From assembly GCF_019457535.1 (NCBI RefSeq), contig NZ_CP080417.1, forward strand, positions 4,030,001 to 4,094,000: a DNA stretch of 64,000 nt. The letters are read 5' to 3'. This stretch comes from Shewanella halotolerans (GTDB lineage Bacteria > Pseudomonadota > Gammaproteobacteria > Enterobacterales > Shewanellaceae). The notes below the pieces were generated by a model that was not told where the DNA came from, ran no database searches, and worked only from the letters and a program-made list of their open reading frames with translations. Made by a program: the position numbers and the translations under genes. The stretch's first letter is position 1. Each line of letters starts with the position of its first letter. Shown here one piece after another: positions 26,373 through 34,421 of the stretch.

Positions 26373-26989
26373 CAGATACCTTTGGCTTCATAACAACTTA
26401 TTAGTGAGACCTTGCAAGGTACGCTACCTTGTATGGTAGGAGACCAAGCATGTAAATGAATGGGGTCAGAGTAAACTTTTGAGGGCGTTGGTTGGCGCAT
26501 GGTGGTTGACTTTTCCTTCCCTGAAAGACGTAGTCGATGTTTGATTCGAGTTCGCCTAGCTCTGTCCTTAATTGGTTACACATTAAGCTATTGATCAGGC
26601 AGCAATCAACATGTTCAGTCACATTTTCGCGCGTTTTTTATTAAAAAGAATAGTTTGTCTCAATATCATCTAAGTAAGGCGAAATCGAAGAGACGTTGGA
26701 TACCCAGTGTAAACACGATTTTGGCCCTCGGCGGCAGGGAAGCCGCCGTGGAGCGTATAGGGACATATTCACAGCGTGCCAAAATAGTGTTTGCACATAA
26801 GCCCACCGCAGGTGATAGGTTGCCATGAAGGTACGACCTTCAAATTGACTCAACAAATGAAAACATCACCAAACACGACTAATCCAAAAAACTGAAATTT
26901 GTGCAGCCCACAAAAAAATCAAACTTTTCTAAATTTTATCCATTAAAATTACCCCACCTTTGCATCAACAACAAAAAACAGAACCCATA
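26373..26989. other. Gene-free stretch between cassettes and the hutG-like gene
   Basis: Holds a single attC/attI-like core (CATAACAACTTATT near 26389-26402) with no visible partner arm. A segment containing AATGGGGTCAGAGTAAACTTTT (26459-26480), often found next to REP-associated transposase genes in Shewanella, and the palindromic repeat at 26709-26794 follow. Two short frames on the minus strand here look non-coding. No integron integrase gene is present. Confidence 0.4.
26709..26794. repeat. Second structured palindromic repeat
   Basis: Arms of 17 bases (26709-26725 and 26778-26794) pair with two mismatches; inside lies a GGCGG-CAGGGAAG-CCGCC-type hairpin. The architecture (long outer arms, internal hairpin, about 86 bases) is like the element at 24797 but the sequence differs. 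Confidence 0.5.
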
Positions 26990-28033
26990 ATGCAAACCCT
27001 AATCCCATTTACCGCCGAGCGTTGCCAGGGCTTTGTCGCCAAGCGCGAGGGCGAAACCAAGATAGGCCAGACAATTCATTGTTATGAAGGCAAGACGCCA
27101 CTCGGCGAGCAGCTGGCCAATGCCAAGGCCGACGGGGTGCGCTTCGTCATCCTTGGCATAGGCGAAGATATCGGCCCCAGGGCCAACCTGGGACGCGGCG
27201 GCGCCGTCGATGGTTTCGAGGCCGCCATGGCGCAGTTTTGCAACTTTCAGTCGAACCAGTTTCTCGACGGCGGCCACTGCCTGGTGCTGGGGCAGATCGC
27301 CACAGACGATCTACAACTGCCAGAAGGCAGCAGCGCGCAGGCCCTGAGAGAGAACGTCGACAAGTTAGATGAGCGGGTAATCGAGATAGTCGGCGAGATC
27401 ATGGCCGCCGGGCTGGAGCCGATTGTGATCGGCGGCGGGCATAACAACGCCTACGGCCTCTTGATGGCCACCAAGCAGGCGACAGGTAAAATGGTAGCGG
27501 CGGTTAACTTAGACCCCCACTCAGACTTTCGCCCGCGAGAGGGTCGCCACAGCGGCAATGGTTTCAGCTATGCCGCCGCCAGCGGCGCCTTGGGACACTA
27601 TCATGTGCTGGGTCTGCACGAGCTGAAAAACAGTCAGCAGACCCTGGAGCAGCTAACGGCCTTCGGCGGCAAGTGGCACACGCTACAGGCTATCTGGGTC
27701 AGACGCGAGACAAGCCTGGAGCAGGCGCTCAAGACGATAGTCGAGGACCTCAACGCCAGCGATCTGCCGGTAGCGCTGGAGCTGGATCTCGACGCCATCA
27801 CTAACATGCCCAGCAGCGCCTCGACCGCGGCGGGGATCCCCCTACTCGACGCCCTCTATTATGTGAATCAGGTGGCCAGCAAGACGCCAGCCGCTTACCT
27901 GCATCTGGCCGAGGCGGCGCCAAGCTGTCACGTGGCGGGTGTCGAGGCCGGTCGCCGGGAGACGGGCCAGAGCATCGGCGAGCTGATCTACGCCTATATC
28001 CAGGGACGACTGGCACAACATCCCCTGGGGTAA
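26990..28033 (+). CDS. hutG: Arginase/formimidoylglutamase family enzyme
   Basis: 347 residues from the ATG at 26990; an in-frame TTG at 26960 adds an unneeded extension. The metal-binding ligands of the ureohydrolase fold are all present: GGGHNNAYG, DPHSDFR and ELDLDAI (His, Asp-x-His-x-Asp and Asp-x-Asp). Such enzymes hydrolyse guanidino or formimino groups with two Mn ions. Similar Shewanella proteins are called formimidoylglutamase (histidine degradation), but no other hut gene is nearby, so the substrate is uncertain. It lies just beyond the cassette island and upstream of ubiE. Confidence 0.75.
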   Translation: MQTLIPFTAERCQGFVAKREGETKIGQTIHCYEGKTPLGEQLANAKADGVRFVILGIGEDIGPRANLGRGGAVDGFEAAMAQFCNFQSNQFLDGGHCLVLGQIATDDLQLPEGSSAQALRENVDKLDERVIEIVGEIMAAGLEPIVIGGGHNNAYGLLMATKQATGKMVAAVNLDPHSDFRPREGRHSGNGFSYAAASGALGHYHVLGLHELKNSQQTLEQLTAFGGKWHTLQAIWVRRETSLEQALKTIVEDLNASDLPVALELDLDAITNMPSSASTAAGIPLLDALYYVNQVASKTPAAYLHLAEAAPSCHVAGVEAGRRETGQSIGELIYAYIQGRLAQHPLG

Positions 28034-28246
28034 GTCACTCTGCGCATTTGGCATATTGCTAATATTGTGCTGTAATGCGCTCCTCGTTTTTGAAACTCTG
28101 GTTGAAACTCTGCGCTATCACGCATTTTTCAATTAATTGTGCACGGATTATTTACATCGATCACAGAGTGATAGACCAATGATTCAGCAAACTGAGTCAA
28201 TCACTTACACTCGCGGTTAACAGCAGCAATAAACAGGAAGCCAGTA

Positions 28247-29002
28247 ATGTCAGAGGGCAGCTCAAACAGTACCCACTTTGGATATAAGACGGTCGATGCT
28301 GAGAAGAAAGCAGACCTAGTGGCCGACGTCTTTCACTCGGTCGCCGCCAAATACGACATCATGAACGATGTCATGTCCTTTGGTATTCACCGTCTGTGGA
28401 AGCGTTTTACCATAGAGAGTGCGGGTGCGCGTCCGGGCATGAAGGTACTGGATCTCGCCGGTGGCACAGGCGACCTAACCGCCAAGTTTTCCCATATCGT
28501 GGGTAACACAGGTCAGGTGACCCTGGCCGACATCAACGATTCCATGCTGAAAGTGGGCCGCGAAAAGCTGCGTAACCGTGGCGTTGTGGGTAACGTCAAC
28601 TATGTGCAGGCAAACGCCGAGGCGCTGCCTTTCCCAGACAACCACTTCGATATCATCACCATCGCCTTTGGTCTGCGTAACGTGACCGACAAGGATGCGG
28701 CGATCCGCTCTATGCTGCGCGTGCTTAAGCCAGGTGGCAAGCTGCTGATCCTCGAGTTCTCTAAGCCACAGCACGACCTGATGCGTAAGGTCTACGATCT
28801 CTACAGCTTCAAGATACTGCCTAAAATGGGCGATATCATCACCCAGGATGCCGGCAGCTATGAGTATCTGGCCGAGTCTATCCGCATGCATCCGGATCAG
28901 GAAACCCTTAAAGGAATGATGGTAGATGCCGGATTCGAGCAGGTGGAATACACCAATATGACAGACGGTATCGTCGCCCTGCACAAGGGTTACAAGTTCT
29001 AA
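28247..29002 (+). CDS. ubiE: Ubiquinone/menaquinone C-methyltransferase
   Basis: The 251-residue SAM-dependent enzyme methylates the quinone ring in both ubiquinone and menaquinone synthesis. Evidence: [22 protein letters not shown] near the start, SAM motif [12 protein letters not shown] from residue 67, and [23 protein letters not shown]. Length equals the E. coli enzyme. It heads the ubiE-ubiJ-ubiB-tatABC group found in many gammaproteobacteria, although a terminator separates it from ubiJ. Confidence 0.97.
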
Positions 29003-29031
29003 TATTGGTTCGAATACCAATTCTTATACCG

Positions 29032-29063
29032 AAAGAGGCCCCGCACAATCGGGGCCTTTTTGT
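29032..29063 (+). terminator. Terminator after ubiE
   Basis: AGGCCCCG and CGGGGCCT pair around CACAAT and are followed by TTTTTG. The short direct repeat TTGTTGTCGCCTA follows. Confidence 0.75.
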
Positions 29064-29236
29064 TGTCGCCTATTTGTTGTCGCCTACTTTGGCCGCCTCG
29101 CCTCAATCTCACTGAATAAATGACATTTTTACCTAGCCCTTTTGTCGCCAGTTTAGTGTAGAATAGCGTCACCTTTGCGCCGTCATCAGTTGATGATGAG
29201 CCCAGCAGCCAATGATTCTCAGGTCTTAGGTAACGC

Positions 29237-29860
29237 ATGAAACGTGAAATTGCATTGCTGATCTGTGCGGCCCTCGAAACCGCACTCAAAAAAGTGACTC
29301 AGCAGTCTCCCGGCGCCTACGCCAAACTCCACAACCTGCAGGGGCGAGTACTCTGCCTCGAACTCAGCCAACTGGGCTGGCCCATCTACCTACTCTTTGC
29401 CAAAGAGATTCAGGTCTTTAGCCAGTATGATGGCGAGGTGACCACCAAGGTGTATGCCGATCTGACCACCCTCTATAAGCTCACCGAAGGCGCCAACCTT
29501 ACCGAGCTGATCAAGCAAGACAAGCTGACTCTGGAAGGGGATCTCAACCTGCTACAGAGCTTTAGCCACTTCATGCAGCAGGTGGAGTTCGACTTTGCCG
29601 AACCTCTGTCGCGTTACATAGGCGATGCGCCGACTCACCTGCTCACCGAGGGCGCCAAGCAGCTGAAACAACAGCTGAGTCAGGTACTGAGCAAGAGCTG
29701 GGATCATATGGGCCAGCTGGCCACAGAAGAATATCGCCTGAGCCCCCACAAGATAGAACTTGTGCATTTTAGTGATAGAATCGAGCAACTTGAGGCAGAT
29801 ACCAACGCCTTAAGCCAACGGATTGAGCGACTCATAAACAAGGCAAACAGCAACAGATGA
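29237..29860 (+). CDS. ubiJ: Ubiquinone biosynthesis accessory factor UbiJ (SCP2 domain)
   Basis: 207 residues with an N-terminal SCP2-like lipid-binding domain (RVLCLELSQLGWPIYLLF, LYKLTEGANLTELI) and a C-terminal helical part ending in a coiled coil (IEQLEADTNALSQRIERL). UbiJ organises the soluble Ubi complex and presents the lipid intermediate. It overlaps ubiB by the four bases ATGA, so translation is probably coupled. Confidence 0.9.
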   Translation: MKREIALLICAALETALKKVTQQSPGAYAKLHNLQGRVLCLELSQLGWPIYLLFAKEIQVFSQYDGEVTTKVYADLTTLYKLTEGANLTELIKQDKLTLEGDLNLLQSFSHFMQQVEFDFAEPLSRYIGDAPTHLLTEGAKQLKQQLSQVLSKSWDHMGQLATEEYRLSPHKIELVHFSDRIEQLEADTNALSQRIERLINKANSNR

Positions 29861-31506
29861 CAATCAAAAGCATGCGGCGCGCATACCAAGTCGTAAAGAC
29901 GGTGCTTCAATATGGTCTGGATGATCTTATCCCCGCTAAGCTCAAACCCTGGTATTTCAGGCTGCTACGCTGGAGTTTCTTCTGGTTAACCAACCAACAT
30001 AAAGACAAGGTGGGCGGCGAGCGTCTCAAGCTGGCGATGCAGGAGCTGGGCCCCGTCTACATCAAATTCGGCCAGATGCTGTCGACTCGCCGGGATCTGC
30101 TCAGCGATGAGTGGGCCGAAGAGCTCGCCATGTTGCAAGACAGGGTGCCCCCCTTCGATTCCGCCATCGCCCGCGCCCAGATAGAGGCCGAACTCGGCGC
30201 CCCCATAGAGACCTATTTCGATAACTTCGACGACACGCCACTGGCCTCGGCGTCCATCTCCCAGGTACATACCGCCACCCTCAAGTCTAACGGCGAAGAG
30301 GTGGTGCTCAAGGTGCTCAGACCCAATGTGGAAGAGAAGGTCCACGCCGACCTGCTGCTGATGACCCAGAGTGCCCAGGTACTGGAAACCCTGCTTGGCC
30401 ACGGCAACCGCCTGCGCCCCGCCGAGGTGGTAGAGGATTATCGCACCACCATTGAAGGTGAACTGAACCTCAAGCTCGAGGCCCTCAACGCCATCAAACT
30501 CAGAAACAACTTCATCGACTCGGGCGCCCTCTACATCCCTAAGATGTATGAAGAATTTTGCTTTACCCGCCTGATCGTCATGGAGCGCATCTATGGCGTG
30601 CCCGTGTCAGACAGGGCGGCACTGGAAGCCCAGGGCACTAACCTCAAGCTGTTGGCCGAACGCGGCGTCGAGCTCTTCTTCACCCAAGTATTTCGCGACA
30701 ACTTCTTCCATGCCGACATGCATCCCGGCAACATCTTTGTCAGTACCGAGCATCCGGAGGATCCCTTCTACATAGGGCTGGACTGCGGCATCATGGGCAC
30801 GTTAACAGAGCAGGATAAGCGCTACCTGGCGGAGAACTTCCTCGCCTTCTTCAACCGCGACTATACCCGTATCGCCCAGCTCTATATCGAGTCGGGCTGG
30901 GTGGCGGCCGACACAGATCTAGTCGCCTTCGAGCAGGCGATCAAGGTGGTGTGCGAGCCCATGTTTAACAAGCCTTTAGATGAGATCTCCTTCGGCCATG
31001 TGCTGCTGGAGCTGTTTCGCACCGCGCGCCGTTTCGACATGGTGGTGCAGCCGCAATTGGTGCTGCTGGAGAAGACCCTGCTCTATATCGAAGGCCTGGG
31101 ACGTCAGCTCTATCCTCAGCTGGATCTCTGGCAGACGGCCAAGCCTTTCCTGGAAAGCTGGATGGCCGAGCAGATGGGTCCTCTAGGCATGGCGAAGAAG
31201 ATCAAGAAGCAGTTCCCCTATTGGACAGATAAGCTGCCGGAGCTGCCTGGACTGGTCTATGACAACCTGAAAATGGGTAAAAACTTCGTCAATAGCCAGA
31301 ATCAGCTGCTTGATCGCTACCTGAAGCAGCAACAAAAAGCCCATAAAAGCAACTACCTTTTAATCACATCAGCAGTTTTAGTGATCTGTGGCAGTATTTT
31401 GTTTTCTCAAAACGCTACACTATGGGCCTCTTATGCTTGTATCGGCATCGGCGCAACCTTGTGGTTACTCGGATGGCGATCTAGACCAAAGAATCGCAAA
31501 TTTTAG
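29857..31506 (+). CDS. ubiB: Ubiquinone biosynthesis protein UbiB (atypical kinase family)
   Basis: 549 residues with the ABC1/ADCK/UbiB protein-kinase-like fold: the KxGQ motif in YIKFGQMLSTRRDLL, the Ala-rich SASISQVHTA segment, the catalytic region FFHADMHPGNIF and a DCG metal motif. Two TM helices close the C-terminus (about 500-545). UbiB has ATPase activity needed for the hydroxylation steps of ubiquinone synthesis and sits at the inner membrane. Overlaps ubiJ by four bases; tatA follows after 60 bases. Confidence 0.96.
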   Translation: MTIKSMRRAYQVVKTVLQYGLDDLIPAKLKPWYFRLLRWSFFWLTNQHKDKVGGERLKLAMQELGPVYIKFGQMLSTRRDLLSDEWAEELAMLQDRVPPFDSAIARAQIEAELGAPIETYFDNFDDTPLASASISQVHTATLKSNGEEVVLKVLRPNVEEKVHADLLLMTQSAQVLETLLGHGNRLRPAEVVEDYRTTIEGELNLKLEALNAIKLRNNFIDSGALYIPKMYEEFCFTRLIVMERIYGVPVSDRAALEAQGTNLKLLAERGVELFFTQVFRDNFFHADMHPGNIFVSTEHPEDPFYIGLDCGIMGTLTEQDKRYLAENFLAFFNRDYTRIAQLYIESGWVAADTDLVAFEQAIKVVCEPMFNKPLDEISFGHVLLELFRTARRFDMVVQPQLVLLEKTLLYIEGLGRQLYPQLDLWQTAKPFLESWMAEQMGPLGMAKKIKKQFPYWTDKLPELPGLVYDNLKMGKNFVNSQNQLLDRYLKQQQKAHKSNYLLITSAVLVICGSILFSQNATLWASYACIGIGATLWLLGWRSRPKNRKF

Positions 31507-31566
31507 CTAGCACTAAATAACCAAAGGGTCATAATAGGACCAGTATTACATCAAGAGGAAAGTTAC

Positions 31567-31797
31567 ATGGGTGGCATCAGTATTTGGCAACTTCTTATCA
31601 TTGCTTTAATCGTTGTTTTGCTTTTCGGAACTAAGAAATTGCGCTCTCTAGGTGGTGACCTCGGCGGTGCTGTTAAAGGCTTCAAGAATGCTATGTCTTC
31701 TGAAGATGAGAAGAAGGCTATCGAAGACACCAGCGCAGAAAAAACAGCTCAGACTGAAGAGAAAAAGACTGAGTCCAAGGATAAAGAACAGGCGTAA
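31567..31797 (+). CDS. tatA: Sec-independent protein translocase subunit TatA
   Basis: 76 residues: one N-terminal TM helix (ISIWQLLIIALIVVLLFG), then the FGTKKLRSLGGDLG hinge, an amphipathic helix (GGAVKGFKNAM) and an acidic/Lys-rich tail. TatA oligomerises to form the pore for folded Tat substrates, such as NosZ encoded later in this window. AAGAGG lies before the ATG. First of tatABC. Confidence 0.96.
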   Translation: MGGISIWQLLIIALIVVLLFGTKKLRSLGGDLGGAVKGFKNAMSSEDEKKAIEDTSAEKTAQTEEKKTESKDKEQA

Positions 31798-31803
31798 CTC
31801 CTT

Positions 31804-32202
31804 ATGTTCGACGGTATCGGCTTTATGGAGCTGCTGTTGATTGGTGTTTTGGGGCTGGTCGTACTCGGCCCCGAAAGACTACCGGTCGCAGTGCGCTCAA
31901 TTACAGGCTGGATTCGTGCCATGAAGCGCATGGCTAACTCGGTAAAAGACGAGCTGGAGCAAGAGCTTAAAATTGAGCAGCTGCACGCAGATCTTAAGAA
32001 GGCGGAAAGCCAGGGGCTAAAGAACCTCTCTCCCGAGTTACAGGATTCAATCGATCAATTAAAAGAAGCAGCCCAATCTGTTAATCGTCCCTATAAGGTA
32101 GAAGATATTGCCACTGGCAGCGAACCCGCCAGCAGCGAGGCGAAACCTGCAGAGACCACGACAGCCAAGGCCAGCAATTCAACCGAAAAATCTGACGGGT
32201 AG
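31804..32202 (+). CDS. tatB: Sec-independent protein translocase subunit TatB
   Basis: 132 residues starting [27 protein letters not shown], the TatB signature with the conserved Glu in the TM helix and GPERLP hinge, followed by a long amphipathic/charged helix and a disordered Ala/Ser/Thr/Glu tail. TatB and TatC form the twin-arginine receptor complex. Starts six bases after tatA. Confidence 0.96.
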
Positions 32203-32205
32203 TTC

Positions 32206-32961
32206 ATGTCGCAACAGCAGCCGTTAATCAGCCACTTGCTTGAGTTACGCAACAAGTTGCTCAAAGCCATTGGCAGTGTCCTCCTGGTCTTTATCTGCTT
32301 AGTCTACTGGGCAAACGATATCTATCACTACATGGCCACGCCGCTTATGCAGGCGCTACCCGAGTCCAGTAGTATGATTGCGACCGATGTGGCCGCGCCC
32401 TTCTTTGCTCCCTTTAAACTGACGCTGATCCTAGCGTTTTTTATCGCCATTCCCTATGTCTTGTACCAGATCTGGTCCTTTATCGCGCCAGGCCTCTACA
32501 AGCATGAGAAGCGTCTGATGGTGCCGCTACTGGCCAGCAGCACCATACTCTTCTACCTGGGTATCGCCTTCACCTACTACATAGTATTTCCCGTGGTGTT
32601 TGGCTTCTTCACCAGCGTGGCCCCCGAAGGGGTGCAGGTGGCGACCGATATCAGCAGCTACCTGAGCTTTGTGCTTAAGCTGTTCTTCGCCTTCGGTCTG
32701 GCGTTCGAGATCCCGATCGCTGTGATCTTGCTCTGTTGGGCGGGGGTTACTACGGTTGAAGATCTCAGGGCGAAACGTCCTTATATTATTGTCGGCGCCT
32801 TCGTGGTCGGCATGCTGTTAACGCCGCCAGATATCATCTCACAAACCATGTTGGCCGTGCCTATGCTGATATTGTTTGAGGGGGGATTGATTGCCGCGCG
32901 TTTCTACAGTAAAAAGGACTCTGACGAAGACGAGCTCTCCGAGCAAGACAACGCTGAGTAA
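32206..32961 (+). CDS. tatC: Sec-independent protein translocase subunit TatC
   Basis: 251 residues, polytopic with six TM helices. The N-terminal MSQQQPLISHLLELRNKLLKA and the FIAIPYVLYQIWSFIAPGLY segment are TatC signatures. It recognises the twin-arginine signal. It starts three bases after tatB. A hairpin follows at 32981, ending the operon. Confidence 0.97.
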   Translation: MSQQQPLISHLLELRNKLLKAIGSVLLVFICLVYWANDIYHYMATPLMQALPESSSMIATDVAAPFFAPFKLTLILAFFIAIPYVLYQIWSFIAPGLYKHEKRLMVPLLASSTILFYLGIAFTYYIVFPVVFGFFTSVAPEGVQVATDISSYLSFVLKLFFAFGLAFEIPIAVILLCWAGVTTVEDLRAKRPYIIVGAFVVGMLLTPPDIISQTMLAVPMLILFEGGLIAARFYSKKDSDEDELSEQDNAE

Positions 32962-32980
32962 TAAAACAGAATCTTGCTGC

Positions 32981-33010
32981 AAGCTATCCGGCAACGGATA
33001 GCTTGTTGTT
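32981..33010 (+). terminator. Probable terminator after tatC
   Basis: A perfect 10-bp stem AAGCTATCCG / CGGATAGCTT with a GCAA tetraloop; the following sequence is only moderately T-rich (GTTGTTATTTATT), so termination may be partial. Confidence 0.55.
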
Positions 33011-33072
33011 ATTTATTACCCCATCATCAGCCTGTCTCGCCGCGAGCCCTCCATAATAAAAAGGAACTCTAT

Positions 33073-33612
33073 ATGCGCTTAAGTTTTGCGGCACCGACCA
33101 GCTGGATAGCACTCTCCACTCTTCTTTTCTCACTCAACGCCTCTGCCGGTATCGAGCAGCAACTCAGCCAATGTGCGGCAAAACAGGACAAGCTAGACAG
33201 ACTGATCTGTTACGACAACCTGGCAGCCAAGGTAGGCAATAAGTCTCAAACCAGCAGCCATATGGCGCCCGTCTCTAAACCCGCTCCTGCAGCACAACCT
33301 AAGCCAGCACCACAGGCAGCAGCCGTAGTTGCCAGCACACCCGCTTCGGCAGAAGCCAGTTTCGGTAAGGTCTACAAGGAAGATAAAGCCGACGTCGAAA
33401 AGATTGTCATGACGGTCAAGTCGGTGAAGAAGAATCCCCGTGGCATCCTGACCATCAGCTTCGACAATGGCCAGGTCTGGAAACAGAATGACACCAATCG
33501 CTTCAAGGTTAAGGCGGGTGAAACCGTATTTATCGAGAAGGGCGCCCTAGGCTCTTTCCTGTTGGGTAAAGATGACACTAACGCCACCATCAGGGTCAAG
33601 CGCATCGACTAA
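33073..33612 (+). CDS. Exported hypothetical protein
   Basis: 179 residues from the ATG at 33073, which has AAGGA seven bases ahead; a longer frame from 32974 lacks such support. Signal peptide (cleavage near LNASAG), then QCAAKQDKLDRLICYDNLA with two Cys (a motif shared with some secreted proteins annotated near type VI systems), a Pro/Ala-rich linker of about 40 residues, and a C-terminal beta domain (ILTISFDNGQVWKQND) of OB-like appearance. Function unknown. Its stop overlaps the tatD start (TAATG), so the two are translated in succession. Confidence 0.6.
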   Translation: MRLSFAAPTSWIALSTLLFSLNASAGIEQQLSQCAAKQDKLDRLICYDNLAAKVGNKSQTSSHMAPVSKPAPAAQPKPAPQAAAVVASTPASAEASFGKVYKEDKADVEKIVMTVKSVKKNPRGILTISFDNGQVWKQNDTNRFKVKAGETVFIEKGALGSFLLGKDDTNATIRVKRID

Positions 33613-34421
33613 TGCCCAGCTACATAGACATAGCTGTCAACCTGGTTGGCAGCCCGTTAGAACAAGAATGTGACACGCTAATCAGTGATGCGGCGGCCCA
33701 TGGGGTTTCGCCGCTCATTGTTATTGGCTCCAGCCTAGACGAGAGTCAGCAGGCGATCGCCTGCATCGCCCGTTATCCAAACGCCCTCTACACCACGGCG
33801 GGCGTGCACCCGCACCATGCCAGCGAGTGGGACGCCACTAGCCGTGATCGACTCATACAGCTGGCTAGGCAGCCAGGCGTTGTGGCCATCGGCGAATGTG
33901 GCCTGGACTATAACCGTGATTTCTCGCCCCGACCGAAACAGCGCGAGGCCTTCGAGGCCCAGCTGGCCCTGGCCGTCGAGCTGGAGATGCCTGTGCTGAT
34001 GCATGAGCGCGATGCCCATGAGGACTTTGCCGCCATACTGCAGCGCTATCGCCCGCATCTGAAGGGTGCTCTACTGCACTGCTTTACCGGCAACCGCGCC
34101 AGCCTGGAGCGCTACATAGAGTTAGATTTGCACTTAGGGATCACCGGCTGGGTGTGCGACGAGCGCCGTGGCCAAGAGCTGGCCGAGTTGGTGGTCGACA
34201 TTCCCGCCGAGCGCATCATGATAGAAACCGACAGTCCCTATCTGCTGCCTCGCAGCATGCGACCCAAGCCGAAATCGAGCAAGAACAAGCCGCAATACCT
34301 GCCCTACATCAGCCGGGTCATCGCCCAGCTCAGGGGCGAAACTGAGGAGGCCTTTGCCCGTCAGGCCTATCACAACAGCTGCGCCTTCTTCGGCCTAGAA
34401 GCGGACTATGAGCCCCTTTAA
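33612..34421 (+). CDS. tatD: TatD-type metal-dependent DNase
   Basis: 269 residues matching E. coli TatD closely: SYIDIAVNLVGSPL instead of the usual HxH metal pair, typical of the TatD subtype, then TTAGVHPHHASEWD, VAIGECGLDYNRDF, LLHCFTGNRASLE and IETDSPYLLPR. TatD is an exonuclease acting in DNA repair and RNA quality control, not required for Tat export despite its name. Overlaps the preceding gene by one base and the next gene by 14 bases. Confidence 0.93.
   Translation: MPSYIDIAVNLVGSPLEQECDTLISDAAAHGVSPLIVIGSSLDESQQAIACIARYPNALYTTAGVHPHHASEWDATSRDRLIQLARQPGVVAIGECGLDYNRDFSPRPKQREAFEAQLALAVELEMPVLMHERDAHEDFAAILQRYRPHLKGALLHCFTGNRASLERYIELDLHLGITGWVCDERRGQELAELVVDIPAERIMIETDSPYLLPRSMRPKPKSSKNKPQYLPYISRVIAQLRGETEEAFARQAYHNSCAFFGLEADYEPL

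Noticed and set aside
26401..26622. 73-codon frame on the minus strand
   Set aside because: No ribosome binding site, random-looking composition and overlaps the possible transposase-associated sequence.
26641..26856. 71-codon frame on the minus strand near the cassette island
   Set aside because: Runs through the palindromic repeat at 26709-26794; its sequence is explained by the repeat, not by a gene.
32974..33072. Longer start for the exported protein after tatC
   Set aside because: Runs through the terminator hairpin; ATG at 33073 has AAGGA and begins a proper signal peptide.
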